Notes: generated by a model from the sequence alone, not told the origin. A DNA stretch of 64,000 nt from Chitinophagaceae bacterium (GCA_947455215.1 CANGNA010000004.1:1-64000), one strand, 5' to 3'. Numbered from the stretch's first letter, positions 39,706 to 48,959 are shown. Numbers and translations: made by a program.

Positions 39706-40398
39706 ATGGAAAAATATAAGATCCTTTTAGTAGAAGACGATACGAACTTCGGGCAGGTTCTGAAGAACTACCTTGAACTTCATGATTTTGTTGTGGAGCT
39801 GGCCCGCGATGGTATCCTGGGACTTGCAGCTTTCCGCAGGGAAAAATTCGATATCTGCCTGCTGGACGTGATGATGCCGAACATGGACGGCTTCACGCTG
39901 GCTGAGGAGATCCGCAATAATGACCCCGATGTGCCATTGTTCTTCCTGTCGGCCAAGAGCATGAAAGAGGACATCCTTTCCGGCTACAAACTGGGTGCTG
40001 ACGATTATATCACCAAGCCTTTTGACAGCGACGTATTGCTGCATAAGATAAAGGCCGTGCTGAAACGCAACCAGGAACTGCAGGAAAAGCAGCATGCTAC
40101 GGTTGAGTTCAACATAGGTTCTTACCACTTCAACAGCAAGCTGCGCACCCTGAAGCATGGCGAAGGCGTGCATACGCTTTCTCCGAAGGAGAACGAACTG
40201 CTGCTGATGCTGTGCGAATACAAGAACGACCTGCTGCCACGCGAACTGGCGCTGAAGCGCATATGGGGCAGCGATACTTACTTCAACGGCCGCAGTATGG
40301 ACGTGTACATAGCCAAGCTGCGCAAATACCTGAAGGAAGACAGCAGCGTAGAAATAGTGAACATCCACGGTAACGGCTTCAGGCTGGTTGCTGAATAA
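39706..40398 (+). CDS. OmpR-family response regulator transcription factor
   Basis: ILLVEDDTNFGQVL; LLDVMMPNMDG; winged-helix C-terminus. Confidence 0.96.
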   Translation: MEKYKILLVEDDTNFGQVLKNYLELHDFVVELARDGILGLAAFRREKFDICLLDVMMPNMDGFTLAEEIRNNDPDVPLFFLSAKSMKEDILSGYKLGADDYITKPFDSDVLLHKIKAVLKRNQELQEKQHATVEFNIGSYHFNSKLRTLKHGEGVHTLSPKENELLLMLCEYKNDLLPRELALKRIWGSDTYFNGRSMDVYIAKLRKYLKEDSSVEIVNIHGNGFRLVAE

Positions 40399-40400
40399 TA

Positions 40401-40457
40401 TTGACGCAAGCGAGACGCTTGCACAGTTGCCGGACGAAGCGAGACGCTTCGACCAGC
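40401..40457. repeat. Double-hairpin GACCAG-family repeat (copy 2)
   Basis: GCAAGCgagacGCTTGC and GAAGCgagacGCTTC followed by GACCAG. Confidence 0.8.
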
Positions 40458-40464
40458 GATAATT

Positions 40465-40497
40465 AATAGCCCCGGCAATTGTTATTGCCGGGCTATT
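40465..40497 (+). terminator. Intrinsic terminator of response regulator
   Basis: AATAGCCCCGGCAAT-tgtt-ATTGCCGGGCTATT. Confidence 0.85.
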
Positions 40498-40500
40498 TTA

Positions 40501-40540
40501 TCTGAATCATAATTGGCCAGAATTAAAGAATTGGCAGAAT
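40501..40540. repeat. Dispersed TCTGAATCATAATTGG... repeat
   Basis: Diverged copy of 23150-23188. Confidence 0.55.
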
Positions 40541-40751
40541 ACGCCGCACATTCAATTGTAAAACAGCACAGTTGCGATTGTTGTGTACCTACGGCACACT
40601 GTGTCATCCAACAGATGCGTGACTACAAACCTGTTGCCACCTGACGGGGCAATGACATGAATTGTATGTCTATATTGAATACCGGACTTTGATTGTTGGA
40701 TGTTGGGACCTGGTTCCTGGACCTTGGACTTTGGTCCTTGGTCCTTGGAGT

Positions 40752-41648
40752 TTAGACAACAGGTCTTTTGTGCTTCCAGCGGCGGTGCGACCATAGCCAT
40801 ATCTCAGGGCGGGCAATGATGTCTTGTTCCAGCTGGCGGGTGTGCATTTCAGATATCTCACCTTCGGCGGTGCCTGCGGGGTTTTCGCACAACATGCGGG
40901 CATTCATCTGGTAGTAGCCGCGCTTAGGCTTATCTATCGTAAGGTATATAATAGGTCTGTTCAGCTTCTTGGCTATGATCTCTGTACCCCAAAACACCGG
41001 GGTGTCCTGGCCCATAAAGGTGGTCCAATAGGCGTTATTATTGCTGGGGGTTTGATCGGCGATAAAGGCCGTGGCGTTCAGTTCCATCTTATTGGCCAGC
41101 ATCTCTTTGAAGGTGTTCTTCATAGCGATGAGCTTAGTTCCAAAGCGGGTACGCATCTTGTACATCAGGTTATCGAAGTGCTTATTGCCCAGCGGATGAT
41201 AAATAACATACAGCTGCTGCTTACACAACAGGCTGAAGGTGTTGCCCGCCCACTCCCAGTTGCCGTAATGGCCCAGTACCAGTATCACGCTCTTGTTCTC
41301 CGCCGCCATCTTATCGAACAAATCCTTGCTGCCCGGCCCGAAGTAACAATGCTTCAGCATGGTCTTTTCACTTATGGTGAGCGTCTTGAAGGTTTCAATG
41401 AAGAGGTCGCACAGATGGCGGTAAAAGTCTTTGCATATCTTGTTGATCTCCGCCTCAGACTTTGTCGGGAAGGCGTTGCGCAGGTTTTGCAGCACTACCT
41501 TCTTGCGGTAGCCTATAACATGGTATAGTAACGCATACACACCATAAGAGAACGCATATAACAGCGGGAACGGCAGTAAGGATATAAGGTAAATAAACGG
41601 CAGCGCTATGTAAAACACTATGTGTTGAATTTTGGCAAAATTAGGCAT
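40752..41648 (-). CDS. Lysophospholipid/lauroyl acyltransferase family (LpxL/HtrB-like)
   Basis: VILVLGHYGNWEWAG; QDTPVFWGTEIIAKKLNRPI; C-terminal WLWSHRRWK. Confidence 0.93.
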   Translation of the reverse strand: MPNFAKIQHIVFYIALPFIYLISLLPFPLLYAFSYGVYALLYHVIGYRKKVVLQNLRNAFPTKSEAEINKICKDFYRHLCDLFIETFKTLTISEKTMLKHCYFGPGSKDLFDKMAAENKSVILVLGHYGNWEWAGNTFSLLCKQQLYVIYHPLGNKHFDNLMYKMRTRFGTKLIAMKNTFKEMLANKMELNATAFIADQTPSNNNAYWTTFMGQDTPVFWGTEIIAKKLNRPIIYLTIDKPKRGYYQMNARMLCENPAGTAEGEISEMHTRQLEQDIIARPEIWLWSHRRWKHKRPVV

Positions 41649-41667
41649 TGTGGGTGAGAGTTGCTGC

Positions 41668-41738
41668 GGGCGTTACAAACGCCGCGCCGCTGGATACTCG
41701 TTACAAACCTACCTACCGGCAGGCAGGCGCGGACCAGT
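41668..41738 (+). repeat. Palindromic module X, copy A (GGGCGTTACAAACGCC...GGACCAG) interrupted by a 20-bp palindrome
   Basis: Compare 42420-42472; CCTACCTACCGGCAGGCAGG inserted at 41708-41727. Confidence 0.8.
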
Positions 41739-41746
41739 GAGTGTAG

Positions 41747-41797
41747 GCTTAGCGCCCCGCGTGCTGGTTGTTGGCGGGGACGCCAACAACGGCGGAG
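41747..41797 (+). repeat. Palindromic module Y, copy A
   Basis: GTTGTTGGCggggacGCCAACAAC; compare 42365-42412. Confidence 0.8.
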
Positions 41798-41807
41798 GAT
41801 TTGCGAA

Positions 41808-42317
41808 CTACTTACCTAAAAATAAGAAACAGAATGCGCCCACGTTTATCAGCATTAGGATAAATATTTTAGCATAAGGTAATTGAGATGCAATAACGAT
41901 TTCCACGCCTTTGTTTCGACTATAAAACAATAATCGCTTTATTAGCAACTGGCTAGATCTTATGTCGTTTGAATAGAGATTTCCAACATTTACAGTAACC
42001 GAAGTAGGCACCGTCAACCTAAAACTGGCAAATTTTGAAAATACCTTCATGTTGGCCATTCCCCCGGAAACAATGTAATTGAAACTGACTTCAGGAACTT
42101 CTCCAGATGCCGTTTTTAAGTTTACCGTAGCTTTTTGAGCAACTTGATTCGTTATTCGCCCGAACACGCAAATATGATAGCGTCCGGGTTTCAATGTTTC
42201 CATGACATTGCCATCAGAATTTACCTTCCATACTTTTTGAAACATCAATAGATACATTATCGCAATAAATGTAACAGTGATGACAACTACATTTAAATCA
42301 AAAAATACGTTATTCAT
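41808..42317 (-). CDS. Hypothetical membrane protein
   Basis: Intact ORF with N- and C-terminal TM segments. Confidence 0.65.
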   Translation of the reverse strand: MNNVFFDLNVVVITVTFIAIMYLLMFQKVWKVNSDGNVMETLKPGRYHICVFGRITNQVAQKATVNLKTASGEVPEVSFNYIVSGGMANMKVFSKFASFRLTVPTSVTVNVGNLYSNDIRSSQLLIKRLLFYSRNKGVEIVIASQLPYAKIFILMLINVGAFCFLFLGK

Positions 42318-42364
42318 TCTAGTAGTAAATGTATATCACAGAATTATTTTTTATAGCTATCCCC

Positions 42365-42412
42365 TAAGCACCGCGTGTGCTGGTTGTTGGCAAAGACACC
42401 AACAACGGCGGA
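42365..42412 (+). repeat. Palindromic module Y, copy B
   Basis: TTGTTGGcaaagacaCCAACAA. Confidence 0.75.
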
Positions 42413-42419
42413 GTTGTTA

Positions 42420-42472
42420 CGGGCGTTACAAACGCCGCGCCGTTGGATCCGCGTTACAAACGCGGACCAGTG
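42420..42472 (+). repeat. Palindromic module X, copy B
   Basis: GGGCGTTACAAACGCC and CCGCGTTACAAACGCGGACCAG. Confidence 0.8.
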
Positions 42473-42488
42473 TGGGGCGGTGAAATTA

Positions 42489-42677
42489 TCATTCATATTT
42501 TAGTCCAATTGACCTAATGATATCTCTAATAGATAATTCGTCAGTAATGTCAACCTTTTTTAGAATACTTATTATAGCATTTACGTCATTCTTTGTAACT
42601 GCCTTGTCAAATTTATCCATATAACCACTAATATAAAGTCGCTCATTTATGGTCATTCCTACATATTCATTAGCCAT
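42489..42677 (-). CDS. Small hypothetical protein (MANEYVGMTINERLYISGYMDKFD...)
   Basis: Short ORF with acceptable composition. Confidence 0.55.
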   Translation of the reverse strand: MANEYVGMTINERLYISGYMDKFDKAVTKNDVNAIISILKKVDITDELSIRDIIRSIGLKYE

Positions 42678-42735
42678 AAGCTATTATCAATTTAAACAGA
42701 CAGTATAAGCGCGTTGTCAAACCGAAAAATATCAT

Positions 42736-43707
42736 CTACGCCTCCACCAACTCCGGTAACTCAGCTGGTGTGTGAGCGCCGATCTTGTCGAGTTCGAGGA
42801 GGGTGTATTCGCCATCGCCGGCGCGGCCGAACATGGGTTGGAAGCGGGCACCGTAGATGAGTTGTTTGTAGGTAAATGAGGTACGTTGCTGCACGGTATT
42901 GGAGAAGTGATCATCGAAGGCTTTTATGTTCAGTATCACTTCCAGCTTAGAGTCGAGCAACTGCTCTTTGGAGAGATTGGCCAGCGGGCTGTCGTCGTTG
43001 ATGGGGTGAACGATGGTCCAGCTGAGGGCCAGGGAGGACACTTTGGCTATCTCCAGCGGCAACTGGTAAAAGCGGGTCACCATCCTGCCATTCTCGTCTA
43101 CATGCAGGGCCAGGGTCAGCTGTGCCTCTGCGTCGGTAAGGTGATTGTTCTTATAACTGGCGGCACGTACCATCAGCGCCCTACCCCCTTTGTATGGGGC
43201 TATGAGCATATTCTCGCTAAAAATAAGAAAGGCCCGGGGGCGCGAGAATCGACCATAGATAAGACCTGTGACCACTGCAAATGCCAGGATACCGAACAAT
43301 GACTCTGTAGACGCCACAAAATTGGTGAGTATTCCTGACGGCGCTATATGGCCATAGCCCACAGTGGTAAGTGTTTGTGAGCTGAAGAAGAAAGCCTGCA
43401 GCAGGCGTATATAGACGGGCCCTGTTGCGGACACGCCGGAGAGATGATCGACACCAATGATAAAGTATATCATGGCAAAGACCACGTTAATGGACGTATA
43501 GAACGCAAATATGGCCAGTGAGAACTGGAACCTGCTCATACGCAGCAACGAGTGGTAGATGCTGATGCGCTCGTAAAAAGGAATACCCGTTTTTTTGAGG
43601 TTGTTAGTACCGTCGGGGTTCACTATGCGCACGCCCTCTATGTTGCTGTTGGCGGCAAATCCGGTATTTCCTATATCCTTCTGGCGTATCCTGTTAGCTA
43701 TCGACAT
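42736..43707 (-). CDS. Inward-rectifier (Kir/KirBac-type) potassium channel
   Basis: Selectivity filter TLTTVGYGHIAP; C-terminal Kir cytoplasmic domain. Confidence 0.93.
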   Translation of the reverse strand: MSIANRIRQKDIGNTGFAANSNIEGVRIVNPDGTNNLKKTGIPFYERISIYHSLLRMSRFQFSLAIFAFYTSINVVFAMIYFIIGVDHLSGVSATGPVYIRLLQAFFFSSQTLTTVGYGHIAPSGILTNFVASTESLFGILAFAVVTGLIYGRFSRPRAFLIFSENMLIAPYKGGRALMVRAASYKNNHLTDAEAQLTLALHVDENGRMVTRFYQLPLEIAKVSSLALSWTIVHPINDDSPLANLSKEQLLDSKLEVILNIKAFDDHFSNTVQQRTSFTYKQLIYGARFQPMFGRAGDGEYTLLELDKIGAHTPAELPELVEA

Positions 43708-45130
43708 GGTGTTTGTTTTGTGCTTTCCGCAACTCTAAGCCCAGCGATGCCAGGATGGCGATCAGCATGGCTGCTCCACCCAAAAATAATACGTTTTTTT
43801 CGGACAAGTACTGCACTGTGGTATAATGTATAGCAATGAACAGGAAACCAAAAACAATAGCTTTCTGCATCCAGTTGCGGAATGGGATAAGATCGGAAAG
43901 GTCGGCCTCCAGCAGCCGCGTGTAGTGCCACATATAGTAGGCGGCCTGTAGGTAAGTGGATATAACGAAGCTGAACGCCACGCCCGGCAGGCCCATCCAC
44001 AGGTATAAGGGATACATGATGGCCAGGGCTATGACGATCTCGCCCACGGCACCTTTGTTGATGATATCGCCCCTGTGCAGGCGCTGCAATACGGAGGTGA
44101 AGCTGTAGGCCCTTACCGGCAGCACCAGCAGCGATACTATGAATATGGGTATGGCGTTGGCATAGCGCGGGAACAGGATATGGATAACCTCAGCATTGAA
44201 GAACAACAGGAAGAAGAACACCGGGAATACCACTCCAGACAATACCCTGCCGCCCTGGTTCATGAGCATTACCGCACTGTTGCGCTCATTAGGCTCCTTG
44301 TTATCGGCCAGTTGCAGTATGACCGCGCTACCCGCTGCACTGACCAGTATGGGCAGAAAAGGGATGTTCATAGAGCCATTGGAGTATGTAGCAGAGATGG
44401 CTGCTGGTAGCACCAGCGATATGATGAACTTATCTATCCACCCGGAGAGGCTTTGGACAATATCGTAAACAGCCATGTGCATCCAGAGGTCGCGTATATC
44501 CGCATCTGCAGGCGCACCTGTGTTGGTGGCATCCGTCTTTGAAAAGCCTGATAAGATGACCGGCACGGATATCAGTAACTTAAGGATATTGACGCCGAGC
44601 AGGTACAGGAAAACAACAGGCAGTGAAAAGCCCGACCGTAACACATAAGCATGTACCAGCCAATAAGCAATGGAATAAACAAGATTGGCTATGAGCAACA
44701 CCTTGTAGCGCCGCAGCACAATAAGGAAAGATTCGGCCAGCAGCCCAGCGGCATAAGTAAGCAGGAACAATAAAGACAATGCAAAACCCACATAACCCAA
44801 CGAAGCCTGTAGCCCGGCAAAAGCCACTGCAACCAGCAGAAACCACGTTATATATGCAGTATAATGCCCTACCCTAAGCTTGCCGAGTATTGTCGACAAT
44901 GTACCCGGCGCATAGGTAATGACCCATGCATGCACACCGAAGCATGCCAGCGGAAAGAACACATTGACCTGTACCCAGAAGTTGTTGTAATGGCCATACT
45001 CATCTTCGGGCAGTACTCTTGAATACCAGAGAATGACCGCAAGGCTGGCCAGAGCTGTAAACGCACGGGACAAAAAAATGACTGCCGAGCTGCTGAGAAA
45101 GGAATCAATCTTTAGTTTTTGCAAAGGCAT
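43694..45130 (-). CDS. Polysaccharide flippase/Wzx-like MATE-superfamily protein
   Basis: Many TM segments; overlaps the hexapeptide acyltransferase gene. Confidence 0.85.
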   Translation of the reverse strand: MPLQKLKIDSFLSSSAVIFLSRAFTALASLAVILWYSRVLPEDEYGHYNNFWVQVNVFFPLACFGVHAWVITYAPGTLSTILGKLRVGHYTAYITWFLLVAVAFAGLQASLGYVGFALSLLFLLTYAAGLLAESFLIVLRRYKVLLIANLVYSIAYWLVHAYVLRSGFSLPVVFLYLLGVNILKLLISVPVILSGFSKTDATNTGAPADADIRDLWMHMAVYDIVQSLSGWIDKFIISLVLPAAISATYSNGSMNIPFLPILVSAAGSAVILQLADNKEPNERNSAVMLMNQGGRVLSGVVFPVFFFLLFFNAEVIHILFPRYANAIPIFIVSLLVLPVRAYSFTSVLQRLHRGDIINKGAVGEIVIALAIMYPLYLWMGLPGVAFSFVISTYLQAAYYMWHYTRLLEADLSDLIPFRNWMQKAIVFGFLFIAIHYTTVQYLSEKNVLFLGGAAMLIAILASLGLELRKAQNKHHVDS

Positions 45131-45635
45131 CGCACTCCTCCCTGTTTAGTTGTTTGATGACCCGCGCCGGACTGCCCCCTATCACACAATACCCATCGGG
45201 GAAACTGTCTGTTACCACGGCACCTGCGGCTACAATAGTGAAGTCGCCCAGCTGCACGCCTGGCAGTATAACGGCATTCATGCCTATCCAGCAAAAACGA
45301 CCAATACGCAATGGCGATGAGATAACGTGCTTGCTGTTATCAATAAGGTCGTGGTTGGCCGATACCAACCCTACATTGGGGCCTATATTGGTATGATCGC
45401 CGATATATATACCCGATTCAGCATTGATATAGTTGCCTGGGGAATCGCCGGGGTACACGTTTTTGCCGCGTATTATCTTTTCCGGGCTGTGGATGGTTGA
45501 TGTATGGTGGATAGCCCAGGTGACGCCTGCATTCTGGCGCAGGATACGTCGGAACAGAAAATCGGTGAGGTAGAAACCCAGACTGAGGTCGGGGCGCATA
45601 CCTAATGCCTTTCTTATGTTCTGTGTTATGCTCAT
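45105..45635 (-). CDS. Hexapeptide-repeat acyltransferase (WcaF-like)
   Basis: IYIGDHTNIGPNVGLVSANHD..CWIGMNAVILPGVQLGDFTIVAAGAVVT. Confidence 0.93.
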   Translation of the reverse strand: MSITQNIRKALGMRPDLSLGFYLTDFLFRRILRQNAGVTWAIHHTSTIHSPEKIIRGKNVYPGDSPGNYINAESGIYIGDHTNIGPNVGLVSANHDLIDNSKHVISSPLRIGRFCWIGMNAVILPGVQLGDFTIVAAGAVVTDSFPDGYCVIGGSPARVIKQLNREECDAFAKTKD

Positions 45636-45639
45636 TTAT

Positions 45640-45723
45640 ATCTTTCGCTCTTTCGGAGCTTATCTATTTTTGTTGTTGTACCCGGGACTGCATCCCGGGC
45701 TATTGTCTTTAGGTCTTTCAACC
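45640..45723. repeat. Multi-hairpin repeat with CCCGGGACTGCATCCCGGG (copy 1)
   Basis: Alignable with 57677-57763. Confidence 0.75.
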
Positions 45724-45736
45724 CTTGCCCATGTCC

Positions 45737-45767
45737 GTGTCGCCCTTCGACAGGCTCAGGGTGACAC
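45737..45767 (-). repeat. CCCTTCGACAGGCTCAGGGTGACA dispersed repeat
   Basis: Reverse complement GTCACCCTGAGCCTGTCGAAGGG; see 34843. Confidence 0.7.
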
Positions 45768-45787
45768 TACGTAGGCTTTTCGTTTCT

Positions 45788-46013
45788 GAAAACGAATACG
45801 TCCAGACGCTGCTATCACCCCCGACGTCCGACAACACGTCTCGGCTCAGCCGAAACTGGTCGGACATCGTCCCCTCTTTTGGCCTGCGCACAAAGCTATA
45901 CAAAGAGGGGAGTTTCCGAAAACGAATACGTCGCGATAAACCCCGACCCTCCCGCAATTCTGCGGGACCCTGTTCCGGGAGGTGTTGTTTTACAGTACGA
46001 AAACGAATACGTC
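45788..46013 (+). repeat. Three exact copies of GAAAACGAATACGTC (45788, 45918, 45999) with palindromic modules between
   Basis: Read directly. Confidence 0.9.
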
Positions 46014-46080
46014 CCGATAGCTGTCAGTCTGAAGACAGGACAGCGGCGTGTTTGTCGTGATCAGTTTTTATACAAAGAAA

Positions 46081-46103
46081 CCGGACAGTTTGTGGCTGTC
46101 CGG
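46081..46103 (-). terminator. Terminator hairpin downstream of YfhO gene
   Basis: CCGGACAG-tttgtgg-CTGTCCGG. Confidence 0.7.
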
Positions 46104-46142
46104 GTACAAGTTAGTTAACGTTTTTTATATTCCGGTATTGTG

Positions 46143-48581
46143 TCAGGCTTTCTCTATTTCTGAGGCGGGCTTTTTTCCGCTCATGGCCAGTGCGCCCAGG
46201 CACAGTATCAGTATCAGCACGCTGCTGCCAATAGCCAGCGGCTTAGTGCTGTAGTAGCTATCCGGGTGGAATTTGAACTCTATCTTGTGTTGACCGGCCG
46301 GAACCTTGATGGCACGTAGCACGTAGTCGGCCCTCATTATCGGTGTTTCTTTGCCATCTACATAGGCTTTCCAACCCTTTTCGTAATAGATATCGGAGAA
46401 TACAGCCAGGCCGTCTTTGCTGTTGGCCGATACGAAACTCAGCTCATCCAGACCGTATTTATCCAGCTTCACGTATGCTGCGCTGTCCTTGCCAAAGGCA
46501 TAATTACCGAAACCCGACTGGAACTTAGCACGGATAACGGCTGTCTTTTTAGGGTGGAACGCATTAGGTACAATGGCGGTATCGCCCAGCTGCGGTGCTT
46601 CCAGGCTGTTGATCTCGTCATCGGCAGTGTTGGCCCACTTCACCTCATCCACAAACCATGCATTGCCGCAGGCATTAGGATTAGGCATTACCTGTGCAGG
46701 TCCCCTCTGGCCGCCAACAATGATGTACTTGGTATTGAGCATGTTCAGCACTTCGCCATTAAAGCCCTTGCTCATGTGCCTGTCGATCAGGTCCTGGTAC
46801 ATCTCCATTTTAGCAGGAGAATAACCACCCACACACTTGTGGAAATAGGCCTGTATGGCATCGTTGTAAGTATCTTTAGACAGATCGAGGACGCGATAAT
46901 AAGGATCTTTATCCTGCAGTATCTGCTTATCTACATCGCGCGGCTGGAAGGTAGCTTCGTATTCAGCAGCATCTTCGTAATTGCTATCGTTGAGGTAGTT
47001 GTGAGCAACCGGCAGCAGGTCTATGCACACCAGCAGTGCCAGGCCACCAAACATCACCACGGGCTTTATCTTATCGAGCAAAAGCCCCCCCAATAACACC
47101 GCAGCTGCAACGATGAACGCAGCACTCTGCATGCAGCTCATAAAGGCCAGGGATGACCTATCCTTCTTCAGTGCATCCACTATCTGGGCAGGCATCTGGG
47201 CATCGCCAGGGCCGGTAAAGTCGAAGAATGCACTTTTCAGGAAACCCAACACCACGCACAAACCGGCAGTAATGCCCACAGCTATCTTCAGCTTCTTCAG
47301 CATTTCATCCTTATTGCTGCTCTTGTCGAGGAACTGCTGCACACCCCATATACCCAGCATTGGGAAAAGGAACTGCGGGATGACCAATGCCATAGATGGC
47401 GTACGGAACTTATTGAGCATCGGCAGATGATCGAACAGAAAGTAGTTGAGTCCTTCGAAATTCTTACCCCATGACAGGATAATGCCGAATGCACTGGCAG
47501 CAATGATCCACCATTTGTGCTTAGATTTTACCACCAATGCACCCAGCACAAACAAGAAGCATATGATAGCACCAAAGTAAACCGGGCCGCTGATAAACGG
47601 CTGAGGGCCCCAGTACAACGGCAGTTTTTCGTATTGACCATTGGTAGCGGAAGAGGTTTCCGGCGCTTTGCTGGCCGACTCGCCGGAAGAACCACCGTAC
47701 AGGTAAGGGATCATGAGACAGAAGGTCTCGCCGATACCATTGCTCCACCTGAAGGCGTATTCCTTATCCAGGCCGCCGTTGGTCTTCTTTTCTTTAGATG
47801 TCAGTTCGCTCTGGCCGCCGCGCATGGTTTCCTTGGCATACTCCTGGGTAGTAAGGATGGACTGCATTGACGGTGCCACGCCCAGCAGGCCACCGGCTAA
47901 CGCTATAGCGCTGGCAATGATGAACTGCTTGATCTTACCCTCTTGTATGGCCATAACGAACATAACGATACCGAAGGCAACGAAGATGAAGAGGTAGTAA
48001 TAAATAACCTGGAAGTGGTTGTTCATGGCCATGAGGGCTATCATCAGGCTCCATAAGGCAGCACCTGGCAACCATTTTTCCCTATAAATGAGATATAGAC
48101 CGGCAATAGCGGCAGGGATATACCCCATTGTGAGCATCTTGGTCTCGTGGCCCACACTGATGATGATGGGATTGTAGGTAGAGAATGCGTAAGCCAGTGC
48201 CCCTATCATGCTGAGCCAATGGTTGACCCTGAGCACGCGCATCAGCAGGTAGAAGCATACCATAGCTATAAAAAAGAAGTAAGCGGGCTTACCCACAGCC
48301 TGCAGGACAGTTTGCACAATGCTGGTATAGTTGGTATTGGCTGCACCTACATATATAGTATAGGTAGGCATACCACCAAACATGCTGTTACTCCACAGCA
48401 CATCTTTACCGGTAGAATCGTGATAGGCCATAGCCTCGTGAGCGGCACCCTGCCATGATAGGTTATCGTGCTGGATAAGGCGCTTGCCCGACAGCTGGGG
48501 CATACAGTACAGCAATGAGACCACCGCAAATGCTACCACAGCAATGACATCCCATTTCAGTTTTTGAAAATCAAATCGCAT
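46143..48581 (-). CDS. YfhO family membrane protein
   Basis: Large polytopic protein; C-terminal DIYYEKGWKAYVDGKETPIMRADYVLRAIKVPAGQHKIEFKF. Confidence 0.93.
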   Translation of the reverse strand: MRFDFQKLKWDVIAVVAFAVVSLLYCMPQLSGKRLIQHDNLSWQGAAHEAMAYHDSTGKDVLWSNSMFGGMPTYTIYVGAANTNYTSIVQTVLQAVGKPAYFFFIAMVCFYLLMRVLRVNHWLSMIGALAYAFSTYNPIIISVGHETKMLTMGYIPAAIAGLYLIYREKWLPGAALWSLMIALMAMNNHFQVIYYYLFIFVAFGIVMFVMAIQEGKIKQFIIASAIALAGGLLGVAPSMQSILTTQEYAKETMRGGQSELTSKEKKTNGGLDKEYAFRWSNGIGETFCLMIPYLYGGSSGESASKAPETSSATNGQYEKLPLYWGPQPFISGPVYFGAIICFLFVLGALVVKSKHKWWIIAASAFGIILSWGKNFEGLNYFLFDHLPMLNKFRTPSMALVIPQFLFPMLGIWGVQQFLDKSSNKDEMLKKLKIAVGITAGLCVVLGFLKSAFFDFTGPGDAQMPAQIVDALKKDRSSLAFMSCMQSAAFIVAAAVLLGGLLLDKIKPVVMFGGLALLVCIDLLPVAHNYLNDSNYEDAAEYEATFQPRDVDKQILQDKDPYYRVLDLSKDTYNDAIQAYFHKCVGGYSPAKMEMYQDLIDRHMSKGFNGEVLNMLNTKYIIVGGQRGPAQVMPNPNACGNAWFVDEVKWANTADDEINSLEAPQLGDTAIVPNAFHPKKTAVIRAKFQSGFGNYAFGKDSAAYVKLDKYGLDELSFVSANSKDGLAVFSDIYYEKGWKAYVDGKETPIMRADYVLRAIKVPAGQHKIEFKFHPDSYYSTKPLAIGSSVLILILCLGALAMSGKKPASEIEKA

Positions 48582-48791
48582 ACTTTCTTTTTAAGCGAAA
48601 CAAAAATAACCTTTCAAATCAAATTACAAGCACCAAAGTTCAAGAACCAAAATCCAAGAGACAAATTCCAAGGACCAAGTGGACCAAGTCCGGGTTATAA
48701 GGATCAAACTTAAAAAGTAAATTCTCCGATTCCAGATTCAAAACCAGGCTATTCAAATACACAAATAGACCAATTCATCCTTTTACCCGTC

Positions 48792-48868
48792 CCATCACCC
48801 CCGACATTCGACAACACGCCTACGGCTGGTCGAATATCGTCCCCTCTTTGGCAAGAGGGGAGTTGCCC
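48792..48868. repeat. CACCCCCGACATTCGACAACACG..GTCGAATATCGTCCCCTCTTTGGCAAGAGGGGAGTT repeat
   Basis: Second copy at 45814-45915 with loop insertion. Confidence 0.8.
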
Positions 48869-48959
48869 ACCTATTTAACCAAACTTCTGGATACATGTTA
48901 AAGTTAGTGAGGATTAGCATGACATATGAAATGATTTAACCATTATTAACCCTATAGAA

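Noticed and set aside
45718-46118. Overlapping ORFs sharing ENEYV peptides
   Set aside because: The shared peptide is the translated GAAAACGAATACGTC 15-mer in a repeat cluster, not evidence of a protein family
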